Positions 15,201 to 26,786 of a DNA stretch of 64,000 bases are shown here, one piece after another. A program made the position numbers and the translations under genes. Within the stretch, counting starts at the first letter, position 1. Each line of letters begins with the position of its first letter. The notes beneath the pieces are model-generated. The model was not told the DNA's origin, did not search any database, and worked only from the letters and a program-made list of their open reading frames with translations. This DNA is from Patiria pectinifera (Eukaryota; Echinodermata; Asteroidea; Valvatida; Asterinidae): the NCBI GenBank assembly GCA_029964075.1, contig CM057135.1:30183366-30247365 (forward strand), given 5' to 3'.

Positions 15201-18200
15201 CATTTACATGTAAGGTGCATTTTTCTCACAGAAGTTCACTTTAAACTAACTGACTTACCGGTAAAGTCTACAAAAAAAAGGCCATCAAAATAAACTTCTG
15301 TTGGTTTGGCTGTCTTTGGCAATACGTTTTTGATCGGTAAATCTCACATTACAAGAAAAGGACATGGCGAAACTTGACTCTTAACAACAAATCCGTCTGA
15401 TCATTCCCCTACACCTGCCCCCTCTCGTGTCACCCCCAAACACTCCACAGTGAAGATACAAACACAACTAAAAACAGGTAACGCAATTGTCCGCAATAAC
15501 TATGCACACGTGTCTAATTGGTTTTTCTGGGGCCAAACGTTTGCACTCGGGAACACTGGGCCCCTGTCAGGTATGCATGTCATCCAGTGTAAGTAATACC
15601 CATGCCATTTATACTGGGTGAGCCATTACCTGTCCCGTTATTATGACAAGCCAGCATTGAGGCGCTGCTCCGATTAATATGAAACCCCCTAGGGCGTTAC
15701 CTAAGTGGTTTGTAACTCAACACCTCCGATCAGACAATACCAGCGCAGATAATATGGAAATTGATGCATTCAGGACAAGTGACAAGAGGTGCAGTGTGGG
15801 GATTGAGCCAGAACAATTTCCATTTTTTCAATTATGACAGGTAAATTGCCGTTGGTTATTCTTTTTGTTACGTAGGTTTTCAATATGAAATTAATGCAAT
15901 TGCCTTCTTGTCGTTTGCTTTAAACGTTGAAAAAACCAAGACAGTACCACAACGTGTCTGTTACAGAACTCTGATAGTGCAACCAACAAAAAGTGGCAGT
16001 GAAATTGATAATTATTTTGTTTTTTTTCTGCAAATGAAAGTTATGAAACCAAGGATTTTGCAACAATGCACACGCCCTGTACAAGCAGCTCAGAAGCCTG
16101 ACAACGAAGACAATTTTCGGTTTTTGAGGTGAGAGGAAAAGCTGGAGCTCTATTCAAGGAAAAACCTTCGGAAGCAGGTAGGGACTGAAGACCCAATCCA
16201 CAAGTCAGCCTAGGCGGGATTCGAACCCGGGTCACAGGTGACAAAAGTACCACTGCGCCAACCTTCCTTCCCATAAAATAACAAATCATTAAAACTCTGT
16301 GGTAAGTAACGGTAGAAGTAAGTGTGGTATCTGAGCACTGGCCATGGGAGCAATACAATCTCATGGTGAGATTCCAACCCCTTCTTAAGGTTCTCCAACA
16401 AAAATACAAATCAGCCAAAGTTACAATTTCACTTTATTGGCTACGGCTTAGTCTTTGTCCATTGACCACAATGCTATACCTATCCCTAGCCATTGACACA
16501 GAGCCATAGACCTCTGGACCTTTAAACCATTCAACTACAACATCCTACTTGTAACTTAGTACATGGTCACTGCAAAGTGTGTGACATCACAATCGCAACT
16601 GTGACACCACAACTGGAATGGGCTCCCCTCCCGAAAATCATTCATCCAAGGAAGAATTAAATACCTTAAGCTTACTGAGCTGGAACATTGTCTGATCATA
16701 CATGTACTGGTACATGTACATGTGTACACAATGAAGTAAATAAAATTACAATGTACATACAAAATGTACAGTCAATGTTCAATGGGCATTCCAGTGGAAA
16801 ATATTAAAGTCTGCCATCAGCAGCACAAAGCACTTAGACCTAATTATGCTTAAACCAAACAGTTTACATGCAGATTGGAAAGGTATTCTCCAATGTACGT
16901 TACTCTGAAAAACTCTACATGAACCATTTTTAATAGTTTGTGACGGCCAATAAAAGGTTAAAATCTTGAACCTCAAGGCTCGATAGAATGTGGAAGATGC
17001 TATATTGCGCTACATTGAAAGCTACTTGTAATATCTGTGTAGGTTTTTTTTCAAAGCATGGTTTACCTTGAATAATTTCACTTCCAAATTAGTGCGAAAA
17101 AATTATCTACATGTAGTGAAACTGTGTCATGTCAGTGTCTCGTAAAGTGCTCTCTCCACAATTTGGCTGAGGCTCTCTACAAACCATGTTTTTGGTCATA
17201 TGAATAAATGGGTCTAATTTTGAATAGCGGTAAGGACTGTTGAAAAGCACCGGAGATGCACTTAATGGCTTTCCACAGCACAATGTTTGAAACCACTCAA
17301 GGCAGTGAATATTCCCCGGCCTCGAGTGATCTGCCCCTCGTGAACACACTCAGTAACTCAACATACATGTACAGCCAGTACATTTTTCATTACTATTAAC
17401 CCCCCACCTCCTGATCCTTCCTCCTTTCTTTTTTTTTTTTGGAGGAGATTGGATTTGGGGTTAAGTGTGCAAGTGATTGATTTATGCACTGTATGTGTGT
17501 CTGTGTCTTGGGCTGACCTTGTGTATGTGTGTTGTCATGCTCATAAATTTAGTGATTGAGTATATTGATTATCTCTCCTCATTGCTCCAGGATCCAGGAT
17601 GTCTGCCTCTCTGCCTCAGCCAGTTCACAATGAGGATTTTTTGATTGATTCAGCAGGCAGTCCCCCTCCATGGACCATGTTCAAGAAATAGCGGAGGAAT
17701 TTGCAGGATTGAGGTTATATGCTATTTTTTCCTTGAGGCCAATTGGAGGATTTTGCAGGATTGAGGCTACTTCCTAGCAAAAAGGCCTAGGGAGTTAGGG
17801 TTAAAGATACATTCATGGGTAAATGGTATTGACAAACTGGCCAAAGAAGAAAAAAAAATATCCCCATCTACATGTTCCGGAACATGAACATGTACGTACA
17901 TGCAAAGTTTCAACCAGACTTGTTGTTTCCTATATACATTGTACATATAAAATCACCTTTAAGATGACGTCATCATGATGTCCATCTTCGCGGCGCATCT
18001 TTGCTATGGTCTTTGTCTTTGTCAAGTTTCAAAGGAATAAAGTTTTATGTCCAAAATGATCCATGGTGTACAAAGTATGAGGGATCTGTCATAGAAGAAC
18101 AAAAAAAGAAAACTGGAAGAAAAAAAAATCTGAACAAAAATAAAGGCTTTCCCCAGCAACTTAGCAGAAAAGCCCATAAAAACGCAGGATTACAGTTGCA

Positions 18201-21200
18201 GGCCTCAGAGGTGATATTCTGTCATGGTTTAAGCCTTGGAGATTCCCTTTGAAATATGCACGTAGGGATGTTTGATTTACAAGTGACCAAGTGCCTTCAA
18301 GACAGAAACAAAAAAACCTTTGGGAGACCCTCTCATCGTCCAGCCAATTTTTGACATTCTACTTGTATTTTCTAAACCCTGGCTGGCAAACCCTGACTCG
18401 TGCCCATTAGTCTTACAATTCACCCTGTGTGGCTCTTCAAATATAGTGAGAGTTAGGAAAAACAGCCAGAATCTACAATTCCAAATACACTGCTGTTTAG
18501 ACAAGCTCCTAGAACTGGGTTTACTCAAGACTCATGTGCAGTGAATTCAGTGGAGAGACGTGTGCCACTTGCATAGTCTTCAGATACAATGTACAAATTT
18601 ATAAAGGGGCTAGATCTTTGCATTCACAGTCATATGCCATAATGTACGTTTGGTATGTGTACACATTCAAAAATTGTACATATACCCGGTATTATGTACA
18701 CATATGTACATGTCTGGCTGATGATTTTCATTTCACCAAAAAAAAATGATGTACATGTACATTTGTAAATGATGAGTTCTAGTAGTGCAACCAATATTTT
18801 TACATCACATGTAAATTACAATTGTTTTGTTGTTCATACTTGGTCTTACTGTTTTTCTATGAATTAAGTTCCTGTTTGTACATGTACAAAATGTACGTGT
18901 CTCTCTTTTTATTGTTTTATGGGGGTTTTATTTTAAATATTCATGACATGTTTTTCTCTGGCATTGTCCTTTTTACTAATCTGTAATTGGAATGTTTATA
19001 TTTTATGTAATTTTTGTTTTACTGGTACATGTAAATGTGTATACACTGCATTTCCAAATATTCCTTCTAAAATTAATGTCTGTATGTTTTAATAACTAAC
19101 CCGTTATATATTGTCCAGTAATTTATATTGTTTTATTGTTTTAATCCACGGCCCCTTGTGGAGAACAGTTCTTAGATAACTGATGGGGCTACCCCGGTGA
19201 AATCAATGGAATAAATACAAATCAAAAAGTGGAAATTATAAATGCATCTTTTCTAAAGTTACTTCAACAGAAAATTGTTATTTTGTTCAAGTGGAAACTC
19301 ATTGGCTGTTATGCTGTGACAATCTAAAGCAGATTAGGTGCGACAAATAATCTGGGAAAAAAATAAAAATTGTTTTAAATATTACTATTTTATAGTTAAT
19401 TGGTTTATCCATCCTTCACTATTTCCGTTTTTTTCTTTGATTCATTTATGCACAATACATACAATTAAATCAAATGCTAGTAATTTTAAGCTCAGCCAAC
19501 ACAAAAAAAACTCTCCCACAAATTTATCCGACAAAATTTCACAAGAGACAGCTGGAGCCTGTAATGCCAAAACCCACAATGCACATGAATGCATCTCAGA
19601 CCCGTACGGTACATGCGTTGCTGTTATGATCCTTGCTTTCAAATCTAATCATACGGACTTGCACAGTATTATTAAATCAGAAATGGCTCTACCACGGATA
19701 ATTTCTTCACAAAAATATGCAAGCAAATTTTTTTACGCAGGGATTATATTTTTCATGCTTCTCATGCTAACGAGGGGACACTATATGAAAGAAATTGAAG
19801 GTTCAGAACATTTACAGATTACAGTCATGATGCGTATCTTCACTTAAAAACACTTCAATGTTTTTTTAGGGTTTTAGTTTTAAACCACTGACTAAAAATC
19901 TTATCGCTTGCACAAGGTCCAGGGTGAGTTTAAAAAAAGCAAAACCTAAACCCAAAGAAATATATTTCATATTTTAAAAAAATATGTGGCACCAAAAATA
20001 ACTATGACTGGTAAGCCAATTTAAATAAACTACTTTTACATGAAAAAAATTACTTCAATTGCTCAATCCGTTCAAATTATATGACCATTGAAACAAAATG
20101 ACCCTAAAATGTGTTTCGTCCAAAAATGCAATTTCAAGAATTGTCGAGGATTGACAAGGACTGAGGTTACATGGCAAAGGTGCATTACTGATTTCGTAGG
20201 ATCCACTTTGTCAAGGTCTTGGGCTGGGCCTTGTGTTATTTTTGCTCAGCCATAAATATAGGCCTGAATTATGCGTGAAATCCTCCGCACTGCTCCAGGA
20301 TGTCACTGGCCAAGCCTCAAGATATTGACAGTCACTGCCGCATGATTTTGCAGGATTCAGGCAGTGGTCACCCCTCCACGGACCATATTCAAGAAAAAGG
20401 AATTTACAGGATTGAGGCTATTTTTTCATGAGGCCAATTGGAGGATTTTGCAGGATTGAGGCTTCATCCTAGCAGAAACGCCTCAGGAGTTGGGGTTAAT
20501 ATCCCATTAATTTATTTTGGCACTGACACTGTAAACCCATCCAATGTGAGCTAAATCTCAACAAAACATCTACAAAGGATGCTTTAAGAAAGCTATTAGG
20601 GCCTACTGTTTTAACTGGATTTTATTCACTTTCATACAAAGGTAGTGTGCACACAGTCGGACTGAGACACAGACACTGACCATGCACAAACCATAAATTA
20701 TCAATATCTACATGTACATGTATAATTCAAAGCTGTTTACTTATTTAGGAACAAATTACATGTATGCCTCAATAAATCACACGTCTACTATGTTACAATA
20801 CTGTATAAAAAAAAATTGGATGACCGATCACCCAATTAGACGGGTGCTTCTGATAAGTGCTTTCTTTTGTCAAAGGCCTCTTGACAGTTGCCAAGGTAAC
20901 GTTGCATCCTGGACTATGGCCATTGGTCCTTCCATTGTAATCGGAATGTTCTTGTCGTCCTGGGTTACTAAATCCATCGTATTGCGTTTCTTTGTTGATG
21001 GACTGACCAGAAATGTGAGTTGGCAAATAAAAAGTGGGCAAGGATGTCCTAACAAGAGTGAGGTTTTTGTTTCGTTTTTTGGGCCGAGGGGAATCGTAGG
21101 TCAACCCTCATATTTTAGTAATTAATTCCTTAAAATTAATGTAATTTATGTACTTTATGTATAATTTCATAGTGTTTAGGAATTTCAATGACACTTTTTC

Positions 21201-24200
21201 TCTCTTTCTGAGTCTAATATTTTTTTTAAAATCTTTTGGGATTATGCTTAATTGCAATGCACATTGGATTGGAATGATATTGACTAAATCCTTTTCTCTA
21301 GTCTCTAAGAAAAGACTAAAGGTTAATTTACAACAACTGTTTGCAAGAAAAATTACAACTGTCTAATTTTAATTACACGATTTGGATCATCTAAACCATA
21401 GAACAATTATTACATCCGTACTCCTCAAACACCATGGCAATGTGTATTTGGATGTTTAATTAAGTACATTTAGATGTACATGATATGCATACATTAATGA
21501 AGCAAGTATGCTGATGTAAAATGACATTGCTAAAAAAAAACCTGCTCAAAACAGGTTTTTTTTGTAAAATTAGAAAAACATCTTATTTCAAGAAAACTGT
21601 TGTCTCACTCCATGAAAATATTTTTTAGGGAGTGCAACAAGAAAAATTTTCTTGAAACATTTATTTTCTTAAACTAACATTTAAGAAAATCATTTTTAGA
21701 AGTGAATGCTTACAGCCAGGGGTCGATTTAGAGGTGTTTTTTTGCACATATACATGTATATGCATGTAACTTCGGCTCTGTGCATGTAACATATTGCCTG
21801 TGCATGTAAAATTTTCTGTTTTTCAGCCCATTTTAAAGGAAAACCTTCAGTTGTGCATGTAACTGCTACATGTATTTTCTAAATCGAACCCTGCTTACAG
21901 CACATGTACATTCTTCCCTTAGCATTTTTCCCCTTACCGTTATTATTTAAGACCACATTTAATTTTCCACATAATTTAAACCGCTGAGCTTTTCATGTGG
22001 CCTAGGCATCCTCTGTACACTGTACATATATCTGATCCTCATTACCGAAGCCAACTGATTAAGTGGCGACATTCGGCACGACCACAGCCACCAAGCACTG
22101 CACAAAATCAATAATATCATTCTCGACCTTTTTGCATGATGCACTGATGAAACGACAGACATGAACAATGCCATCGCAGTGAAAAACACTGTGCATGTAC
22201 CGGTTCACATGTACAAGTGTACTTGAGCATTAATTACTAATTAATAATTTGGCCTCGATTTTTTTCTCAGGAATTCGTATTTTCCCGGTGGCATATACCT
22301 TGTCATGTAAAGGTCGGTTTGCATTCATGGTTGCCAAGGTAACAATCATCATTAAACATAAGCTGGGAATTAGCCCAGTAAATAATTGACGAGAAACTTG
22401 CTCCCAGACTGACGGTACAATAAATGAGGATTACTACAAGAATTGACAATTACAGAGAAATAGGGATTCATTGGGATGAAGGACAAAACGTGGAATATAC
22501 ACATGCAGACAATTATGAATAATGGAGAATATTCAGAATACCCTTGATAAATAATGAGTATGATATTTTCAGTCTTTGAGGTTAACACTTGAAATACTGA
22601 ATTTATGGAGGGTTATTTCACAATAATTTGGGATTATTATTCGATTTTGAATGGACATGATGGGCATTTATTGAGTAAAGGATTGTTAACTTTTTTTACA
22701 AAAATAATTGACGATCCAAACCTGTTCTTTTTTCCCCTTTTAATTTCATGTAATGATGTTAGCATGACGATTAAGTTTGAGTTTCAAGTTAATTTTAATT
22801 TGCAGTGGCTGGCTATGTACAAGTACAGTGCATGTAGGCACTTGTTTACATCATACATTTAAATTGTACAAACATGTAGATCTTAAATAGATGGGAAAAA
22901 CTTTTCAGAGATTGGAGAGTTGACAATTAGATAGCAATTTGCATACAGCTGTGATTTCTAGGCGTATACTGAATTGCAAAGAAAATGCTCTGATTTGTAA
23001 TGCTCTAACGACTGAAGTAATTTGTGCTCCCACACAACAGCTCACAAATCCATGTACTTTTAAACCACTAAGCAGCTTAGTGGGCTGATTATCCCATTTA
23101 ATCTCCCTGCACAGGATTAAATGAGATTACTGGTGAATGAAATGGTGAACAGATGGTAGTTAATTAGATTCCAGAGCTGTAGTATTGGGAAAGTATTTGA
23201 TTATTAGTGTGCCTTTGCTCTGGAGTAATTCCTAACAGTTTTAACCCTAACTCTACAGACCCTTTTTATGCTCCTCAATCCTCCAAAATTAATGTTTCCA
23301 AAAATGTTCAAATGAAGGATACCCAGCACCTCAATCCTTCAAAATCGTCAGACAGTCCTGCCTCAAAAAATGCATTCATCCTCAATCCTCCAAAATCCTC
23401 CTCCTTTTCAAACACCATTCATCCTCAATCCTCCAAAATCCTCATGTGCTTCAACACCATTCATCCTCAATCCTCCAAAATCCTCATGTTTCTCAAACAC
23501 CATTCATCCTCAATCCTCCAAAATCCTCCAAAACCACCACGAGGATTTTGGAGGATTGAGGTGGGTTAGGGTTCTGTTTGATGGGAGAATTGTGTAATTT
23601 GACCATGTTTCTTATATTGTGGAATGCAAATGAAAAATAATTCACACAGTACTTTTCACAGCTGAAAAAAAATGTCTGTCCTTAGATTTCATTATTGAAC
23701 AGGCAGTTCTGATACTATTTACCTTTGTAAAAGCTCTCATCCTAATGATCTTGTATTAACCGAGGACGGAGTTGATTGCAGTCATTTTATATTAGGGGCT
23801 GAAATTGATCTTGTCTAAACCTTATCCTGTGGGGTTTTTTTTGGGGGGGGGGGGGTCCACTATACAAAAGATATACCACCTGTTGGATGCAGGAGACTTT
23901 GAAACTCATACAATGTATTTATTTATTTATTATGTATCTGTTTTTGCAGATGAGCTACTTGCAGCACAGGGTTCAGGGGTCAACACAGTAACAAATAATG
24001 AACAGATGAATGCGTTGTAATACCATGTTTAGAATGAAGTACCACAACTAAATAAGTAATGTATTTCTAGTACAATGCCAAAATAGACATAATTTTACTT
24101 CAACATAGCAACTTCAGGCTTCAGTTTGAAGCGCTAAAATACAGGCATTAATACAATGTAGGTGTTTTAGAATGCAAAACCATGCAATATTTCAGTATGA

Positions 24201-25090
24201 AATAGCAGAAATATGGCAAATGGCTTACCACAAGTTCTCCACACTAGATAAAGTTACCAATTTCGCTGTGAGGCCTGCTACTTCAATTTGGCTATTCATA
24301 AGGCAAAATAAAAAATAATTCTGCTTCCGGTTACCCTACCTACCCTATTTTGACAGCCCCTACCCTATTTATTTGGGGGGGGGGGAATGACGAAAAAAAA
24401 TCCAAAAACCATCAACTTCTAAAAATACTAAATTTTACCCTTGACTACACGCAGACACCTCCATATGATCGTACACAAAAAAAATTGCCTAAAAAAAAGA
24501 ATTCCCTACCTACTAACCCTATTTCATGTACTTTCAAATACCATGTAATCAGAAACAGAATTTCTTTTTTTTGGCCTAAGAAGTAAGATGAAGTTGGTTA
24601 TTTGTAGTTTTTTTTGTACAATACAAATGTTCATAATTTCATTGCGAGGAATGGTAGGCCTATCATTTTTTCGCATGAACAATAAGTTAGGGCCTACAAT
24701 ATGTTTGACAATCAATTCTTTCTTTCTGTAAAATAGAAAAGAAAAAAAACCTGCATTAAAATAAATAGGCTACTGTCAAAACAACACAAAATAGACACAA
24801 ATATTTATTATTATTATTTACCGGTTCAAAAGGGCGCTTTTTTCAAGGAGGCCAAGCGCCTGAAACTTACATATTACTCTTTCAACTTTTATACTTACAA
24901 GATTGAGCACAGTGTCGACCACATCCCTGTTGGAAATCTCCCCTACTTCGATGAGACCAATCAACACACCAAATTTCATTTTGGTCGTGCCGCTCCCATT
25001 CACCATGTTTACGGTAGGACTGGCAGGCGTAACTCCTTTCGAATCTTCCTTCGTTTCTGGCAAGTCGCCAGCTTGAGCCTCGGCTGCCAT
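241..25090 (-). CDS. LRBA/NBEA: Neurobeachin/LRBA-family BEACH protein, N-terminal 207 codons (partial, runs off left edge)
   Basis: Five coding exons can be read on the minus strand: 24899-25090 (start ATG), 7830-7934, 5438-5564, 3899-3999 and 241-336, each with GT/AG borders and consistent phase. Joined, they give the family's conserved N-terminus: [66 protein letters not shown] and [16 protein letters not shown], which leads into the concanavalin-A-like domain. LRBA/NBEA proteins are large cytoplasmic scaffolds of about 2,800-3,000 residues (ConA-like, PH-BEACH, WD40) acting in endosomal and Golgi vesicle traffic; only the N-terminus lies here. The last exon ([10 protein letters not shown]) looks closer to human LRBA than NBEA, but the single invertebrate gene (rugose type) is usually ancestral to both. 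The first 40 or so residues before MKF are not conserved. The start is the first ATG in frame, in a good context (GTAATGG). Confidence 0.93.
337..3898 (-). other. LRBA/NBEA intron 4
   Basis: AT-rich intron. It contains TACATGTA-type motifs near 1600-1950, a C-run at 2514-2529, a GC-richer stretch at 2640-2770 and the pyrimidine-rich minisatellite at 3561-3898 described separately. No further exon or gene recognised. Confidence 0.6.
3561..3898. repeat. C/T-rich minisatellite with repeated copies of the exon-4 5' splice site
   Basis: Degenerate tandem units of about 50-70 bp, nearly all C and T on the plus strand. Each includes the string ATCTTACCC, which on the transcribed minus strand is GGGTAAGAT, the same as the real donor of LRBA exon 4 (exon edge at 3899). 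Donor-like copies start at minus positions 3898 (true), 3828, 3765, 3710 and 3661. The pieces TTACCCACAG and CAGTCTCCC also recur, so the array seems to have grown from the exon-intron border. Confidence 0.75.
4000..5437 (-). other. LRBA/NBEA intron 3
   Basis: Holds a TACATGTA-rich patch (about 4310-4370), a CpG-richer unique stretch at 4700-4990 with no recognisable coding, and a foldback hairpin at 5262-5376. No gene seen. Confidence 0.6.
5262..5376. repeat. Foldback (inverted-repeat) sequence
   Basis: The left arm begins CATGTCTGAATAACTTGATT and the right arm ends as its imperfect complement (AAGTAATTCAGATG); arms of about 40 bp flank a GC-rich centre with ACACACGTGTC and GCCGCGTGTG. It resembles a short foldback or MITE-type repeat. 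No clear target duplication was found. Confidence 0.45.
5565..7829 (-). other. LRBA/NBEA intron 2
   Basis: AT-rich intron without a recognised gene. Its transcription-upstream end, next to the exon-2 donor, is a G-rich (plus strand) tract at 7640-7806, listed separately. Confidence 0.6.
7640..7806 (+). repeat. G-rich low-complexity tract with G-quadruplex potential
   Basis: Plus strand carries repeated GGGTGGGG, GGGGCAGGGTGGGG and similar runs, with many clusters of four or more G-tracts. It abuts the LRBA exon-2 donor (7821-7829), so the nascent RNA carries the C-rich complement while the displaced DNA strand could fold. Confidence 0.6.
13870..14060 (-). repeat. tRNA-derived SINE fragment
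   Basis: On the minus strand the order is a tRNA-like tail of the head (GTTACGGGTTTAGAGTCCAG), then CCCGACATTGTGTTGTGTCC, GGCAAGCCACTTAACCCC and GGTACCAGCATTTA. This arrangement (degraded B box, 'GTTGTGTCCTTNGGCAAG', 'CACTTAACCC') is typical of a widespread invertebrate tRNA-SINE body. It is degraded. Confidence 0.6.
16080..16275 (-). repeat. tRNA-derived SINE
   Basis: Minus strand shows a Pol III A box (TTGGCGCAGTGGTA) and, about 25 bases later, a perfect B box (GGGTTCGAATCCCGCC), followed by a non-tRNA body running to about 16080. The tRNA part lacks a proper anticodon stem, so it is a SINE head and not a tRNA gene. Confidence 0.65.
17396..17804. repeat. TTAACCC...GGGTTAA-bordered repeat
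   Basis: Left end TTAACCCCCCACCTCC, right end GGAGTTAGGGTTAA. The inside has several copies of GGATTTTGCAGGATTGAGG. Related copies lie at 20130-20499, 23241-23573 and 35502-35727. Probably a foldback-like non-autonomous element; class unknown. Confidence 0.55.
18900..19215 (+). mobile_element. Probable 3' tail of a CR1/L2-like LINE
   Basis: AT-rich sequence ending with the hairpin GGCCCCTTGTGGAGAACAG ... CTGATGGGGCTACC and then AATGGAATAAATACAAAT. A 'gcccc...ggggc' hairpin followed by a short A-rich tail is usual for the 3' UTR of CR1/L2-like LINEs. No reverse transcriptase frame is present, so it is a 5'-truncated remnant. Confidence 0.4.
20130..20499. repeat. TTAACCC-family repeat, second copy
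   Basis: Shares CACTGCTCCAGGAT, GGAGGATTTTGCAGGATTGAGG and the end GGAGTTGGGGTTAA with the copy at 17396-17804. The left end is not clear. Confidence 0.5.
21586..21657. repeat. Hairpin of about 27-bp arms
   Basis: TTTCAAGAAAACTGTTGTCT ... and its imperfect complement ending AATTTTCTTGAAA flank a short loop; CTCACTCC pairs with GGAGTGCAAC. A second small hairpin (AAAACCTGCTCAAAACAGGTTTT) lies just before it at about 21534-21563. Confidence 0.5.
21717..21893. mobile_element. hAT-type MITE with 8-bp target duplication
   Basis: 177-bp element starting CAGGGGTCGATTTAGA and ending TCTAAATCGAACCCTG, flanked by perfect 8-bp direct repeats CTTACAGC at 21709-21716 and 21894-21901. The inside repeats GTGCATGTAA four times. 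Inverted ends and an 8-bp duplication fit the hAT superfamily; it has no coding capacity. Confidence 0.8.
23241..23573. repeat. TTAACCC-family repeat with internal tandem copies
   Basis: Begins TTAACCCTAACTC and ends GGTGGGTTAGGGTT. Inside are about four tandem units containing CATTCATCCTCAATCCTCC AAAATCCTC, the complement of the GGATTTTGGAGGATTGAGG core of the family. Confidence 0.55.
24302..24576. mobile_element. Harbinger-type MITE, GTTCTGCTTCCGG family, copy A
   Basis: Flanked by TAA on both sides (24299-24301, 24577-24579), begins GGCAAAATA...TTCTGCTTCCGG and ends with the decayed complement ...TTTTTTGGCC. A 3-bp TWA duplication and GGCC ends point to the PIF/Harbinger superfamily. No coding capacity. 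Related to 36096-36352 and to the outer element at about 26213-26786. Confidence 0.7.
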
Positions 25091-25370
25091 TACAATAAAT
25101 TCCTTTAATTCGCTATTTCAGAAGTGAAAACAGGGGCTAACCTCGAAGAACAGACCTGCAAATTGAATATTTCCGACCGATGAACATTGCAGAAAATTCT
25201 CATCTGCACAGGGCTGCCATCTTGGCCGTAGGAATATTCCCGGGTGCTCGACGTTATTTCGCTGTCTCGTTTGTTTTGTATTCGGTTGGCCAAGCTCCCC
25301 TGCCGGATACCAACAAATGAATATTTCTGGTGTTTTTGTGGGGCGCCACCAATAGGGCATACATTTCATA
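25091..25370 (-). promoter_or_regulatory. Putative LRBA/NBEA 5' UTR and promoter with a YY1-type site
   Basis: A CpG-containing stretch directly upstream of the LRBA start codon. On the minus strand it carries CCAAGATGGCAGC (25213-25225), the classic YY1 motif often found just downstream of transcription starts. The ATG inside that motif would open a short upstream frame. The transcription start itself is inferred, not seen. Confidence 0.4.
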
Positions 25371-25654
25371 TCGCTTGAAAAAAAAAATTAATTAAAAAAC
25401 GTTCAGCCTATTAAATCGATAATAATTGGATATAAGTAATCAACATTAAATTCTTGATATTGATTGTTTAAATTCAGCAACCCTGTTCCAAGTTTCTGAT
25501 ACATCAAATAAAACTTAAAAGCTGAATTACAGTGGCTTCTGAAAAGAGAAATGGGAAAGAAAATGATTTAACTAGTCATAAATTTTGTAATTGATTTGAT
25601 CAATAACTGTAGGGAAGAACACAAAAACTCTTCTTTGCCAAAAAAAAAACAATC

Positions 25655-25726
25655 TGACCCTGACGTGATTCGAACACGCAACCTTCTGATCTGGAGTCAG
25701 ACGCGCTACCGTTGCGCCACAGAGCC
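25655..25726 (-). tRNA. tRNA-Trp (CCA)
   Basis: 72-nt cloverleaf: acceptor GGCTCTG/CAGGGTC with two G-U pairs, D stem GCGC/GCGC, anticodon loop reading CTCCAGA with CCA, T arm with GTTCGAATC, discriminator A. It differs from human tRNA-Trp-CCA at only a few acceptor and variable positions. A run of ten T follows on the minus strand (plus A-run at 25641-25649), a Pol III terminator. Looks functional. Confidence 0.95.
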
Positions 25727-26212
25727 AATGTTGCCAAAGAAGGAAATTCCATGACATATCAACGTTGCAATGAAGTAGCCTCTTTTCAAGCCGTTTGTTT
25801 CCGCGATCCCGTGCACAAATAGATGAATTGAATTGTGTATTAAAGCTCATGATTAAAGTAGCAAATAACAGATAAATCGGTTCGGATGATTTGTTAAGAT
25901 CGACTTAATGTGTGCAGTTGTACTTTGACGGGCGTTTATGTGGCTACTTTGACCGAATGACTTATTAAATGGCATGACATGAGACTCAGACTATACTTGG
26001 CGCATAGATCCCCCCCTCCAATTGAAAAAAGGTTTTTCACCCAGGATAACTTTTTTTTAATTTTTTTTCCACTCAAGGTGACTGGGCCATAATTTGAAGT
26101 TAGAACCGTATGTTTTATTTAATTTCAGTAATGAAACATTTATAGATTTTTATTTTGATTAAGTTTTTTTTCTTGTTTTTAAAATCTAAATAAGCACATT
26201 ATTTAAAATCAT

Positions 26213-26786
26213 GTCCCCAAAAATATAGTTCTGCTTCCGGTTACCCTACCAACCCTACTTTGACAGCCCCTAGCCAAAAAAATTTTAGGAAAAGGGAGAA
26301 AAACCCCGAAACCCCAAAATTAAATACTACCTTTTACCCTTTACTTATTAACTCAGATTGATGATCACACACAGAAAATTGCCAAAAATCCCTACCAACC
26401 TACCTACCTAGCCTATTTTCAAATGTCCTCATGACTTTGTATGTAATCGTAAGCAGATCAGACAGTGGCGCACCCACGATTTGGTTTGGGGCCGGGGGGT
26501 CAATTTTTTTTCAAAAAATGTTGCCCAAAATTTCTGGCCGCAGAAAAGTATTGGAGTTTTTTTCGGGGATTTTGACGTTGGTCAAGCGCCACTTACACCC
26601 CATTCTACTACTCGAAAATAGGCCACATACATATCACCAAGGTAAAATCGTGGGACCATAAAAATTACCCCCCCCCCAAAAAAAAAAAATTTAAAAAAAA
26701 ATTAACAACCTCTGCTCCGGCCCCCGAGGCGCTCCTCCCCCGGGGTGGGTGCGCCACTGTAAGCAGAACTATTTTTGCGGGGGTCT
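26213..26786. mobile_element. Harbinger-type MITE (copy B) split by a hAT-like insertion
   Basis: Outer ends carry ATAGTTCTGCTTCCGGTTAC on the left and GTAAGCAGAACTATTTTTG on the right, the same inverted ends as the copies at 24302 and 36096. The element is interrupted at 26458-26759. The outermost bases are worn, so no clean TWA duplication can be read. Confidence 0.65.
26458..26759. mobile_element. hAT-like MITE nested in the Harbinger-type element
   Basis: Inverted ends CAGTGGCGCACCCA (26463) and TGGGTGCGCCACTG (to 26759), flanked by the 8-bp direct repeat TAAGCAGA at 26450-26457 and 26760-26767. Five extra bases (TCAGA) sit between the left repeat and the inverted end. The 8-bp duplication and CAGTGGCG end fit hAT. 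No coding capacity. Confidence 0.75.

Larger units (their letters stand above)
7935..24898 (-). other. LRBA/NBEA intron 1 (17 kb, repeat-rich)
   Basis: Very long first intron with no further exon recognised. It holds TACATGTA-rich patches (about 10440-10520, 11680-11880, 13590-13680, 16700-16770, 18590-18760), two SINE fragments (13870-14060, 16080-16275), a LINE-like 3' tail (about 18900-19215), TTAACCC-bordered repeats (17396-17804, 20130-20499, 23241-23573), a hairpin (21586-21657), a hAT-type MITE (21717-21893) and a Harbinger-type MITE (24302-24576). CpG-richer unique stretches near 8290-8680, 9380-9800, 14230-14830, 15400-15800 and 20860-21110 might be regulatory, but that is inference. 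Confidence 0.6.

Noticed and set aside
16180-16275. Possible tRNA gene from the strong B box
   Set aside because: No anticodon stem or acceptor pairing; it is the head of a SINE.
19338-19847. 169-codon plus-strand open frame
   Set aside because: Longest unexplained frame, but the sequence is AT-rich, with no domain, signal or splice support. Probably chance in a long intron.
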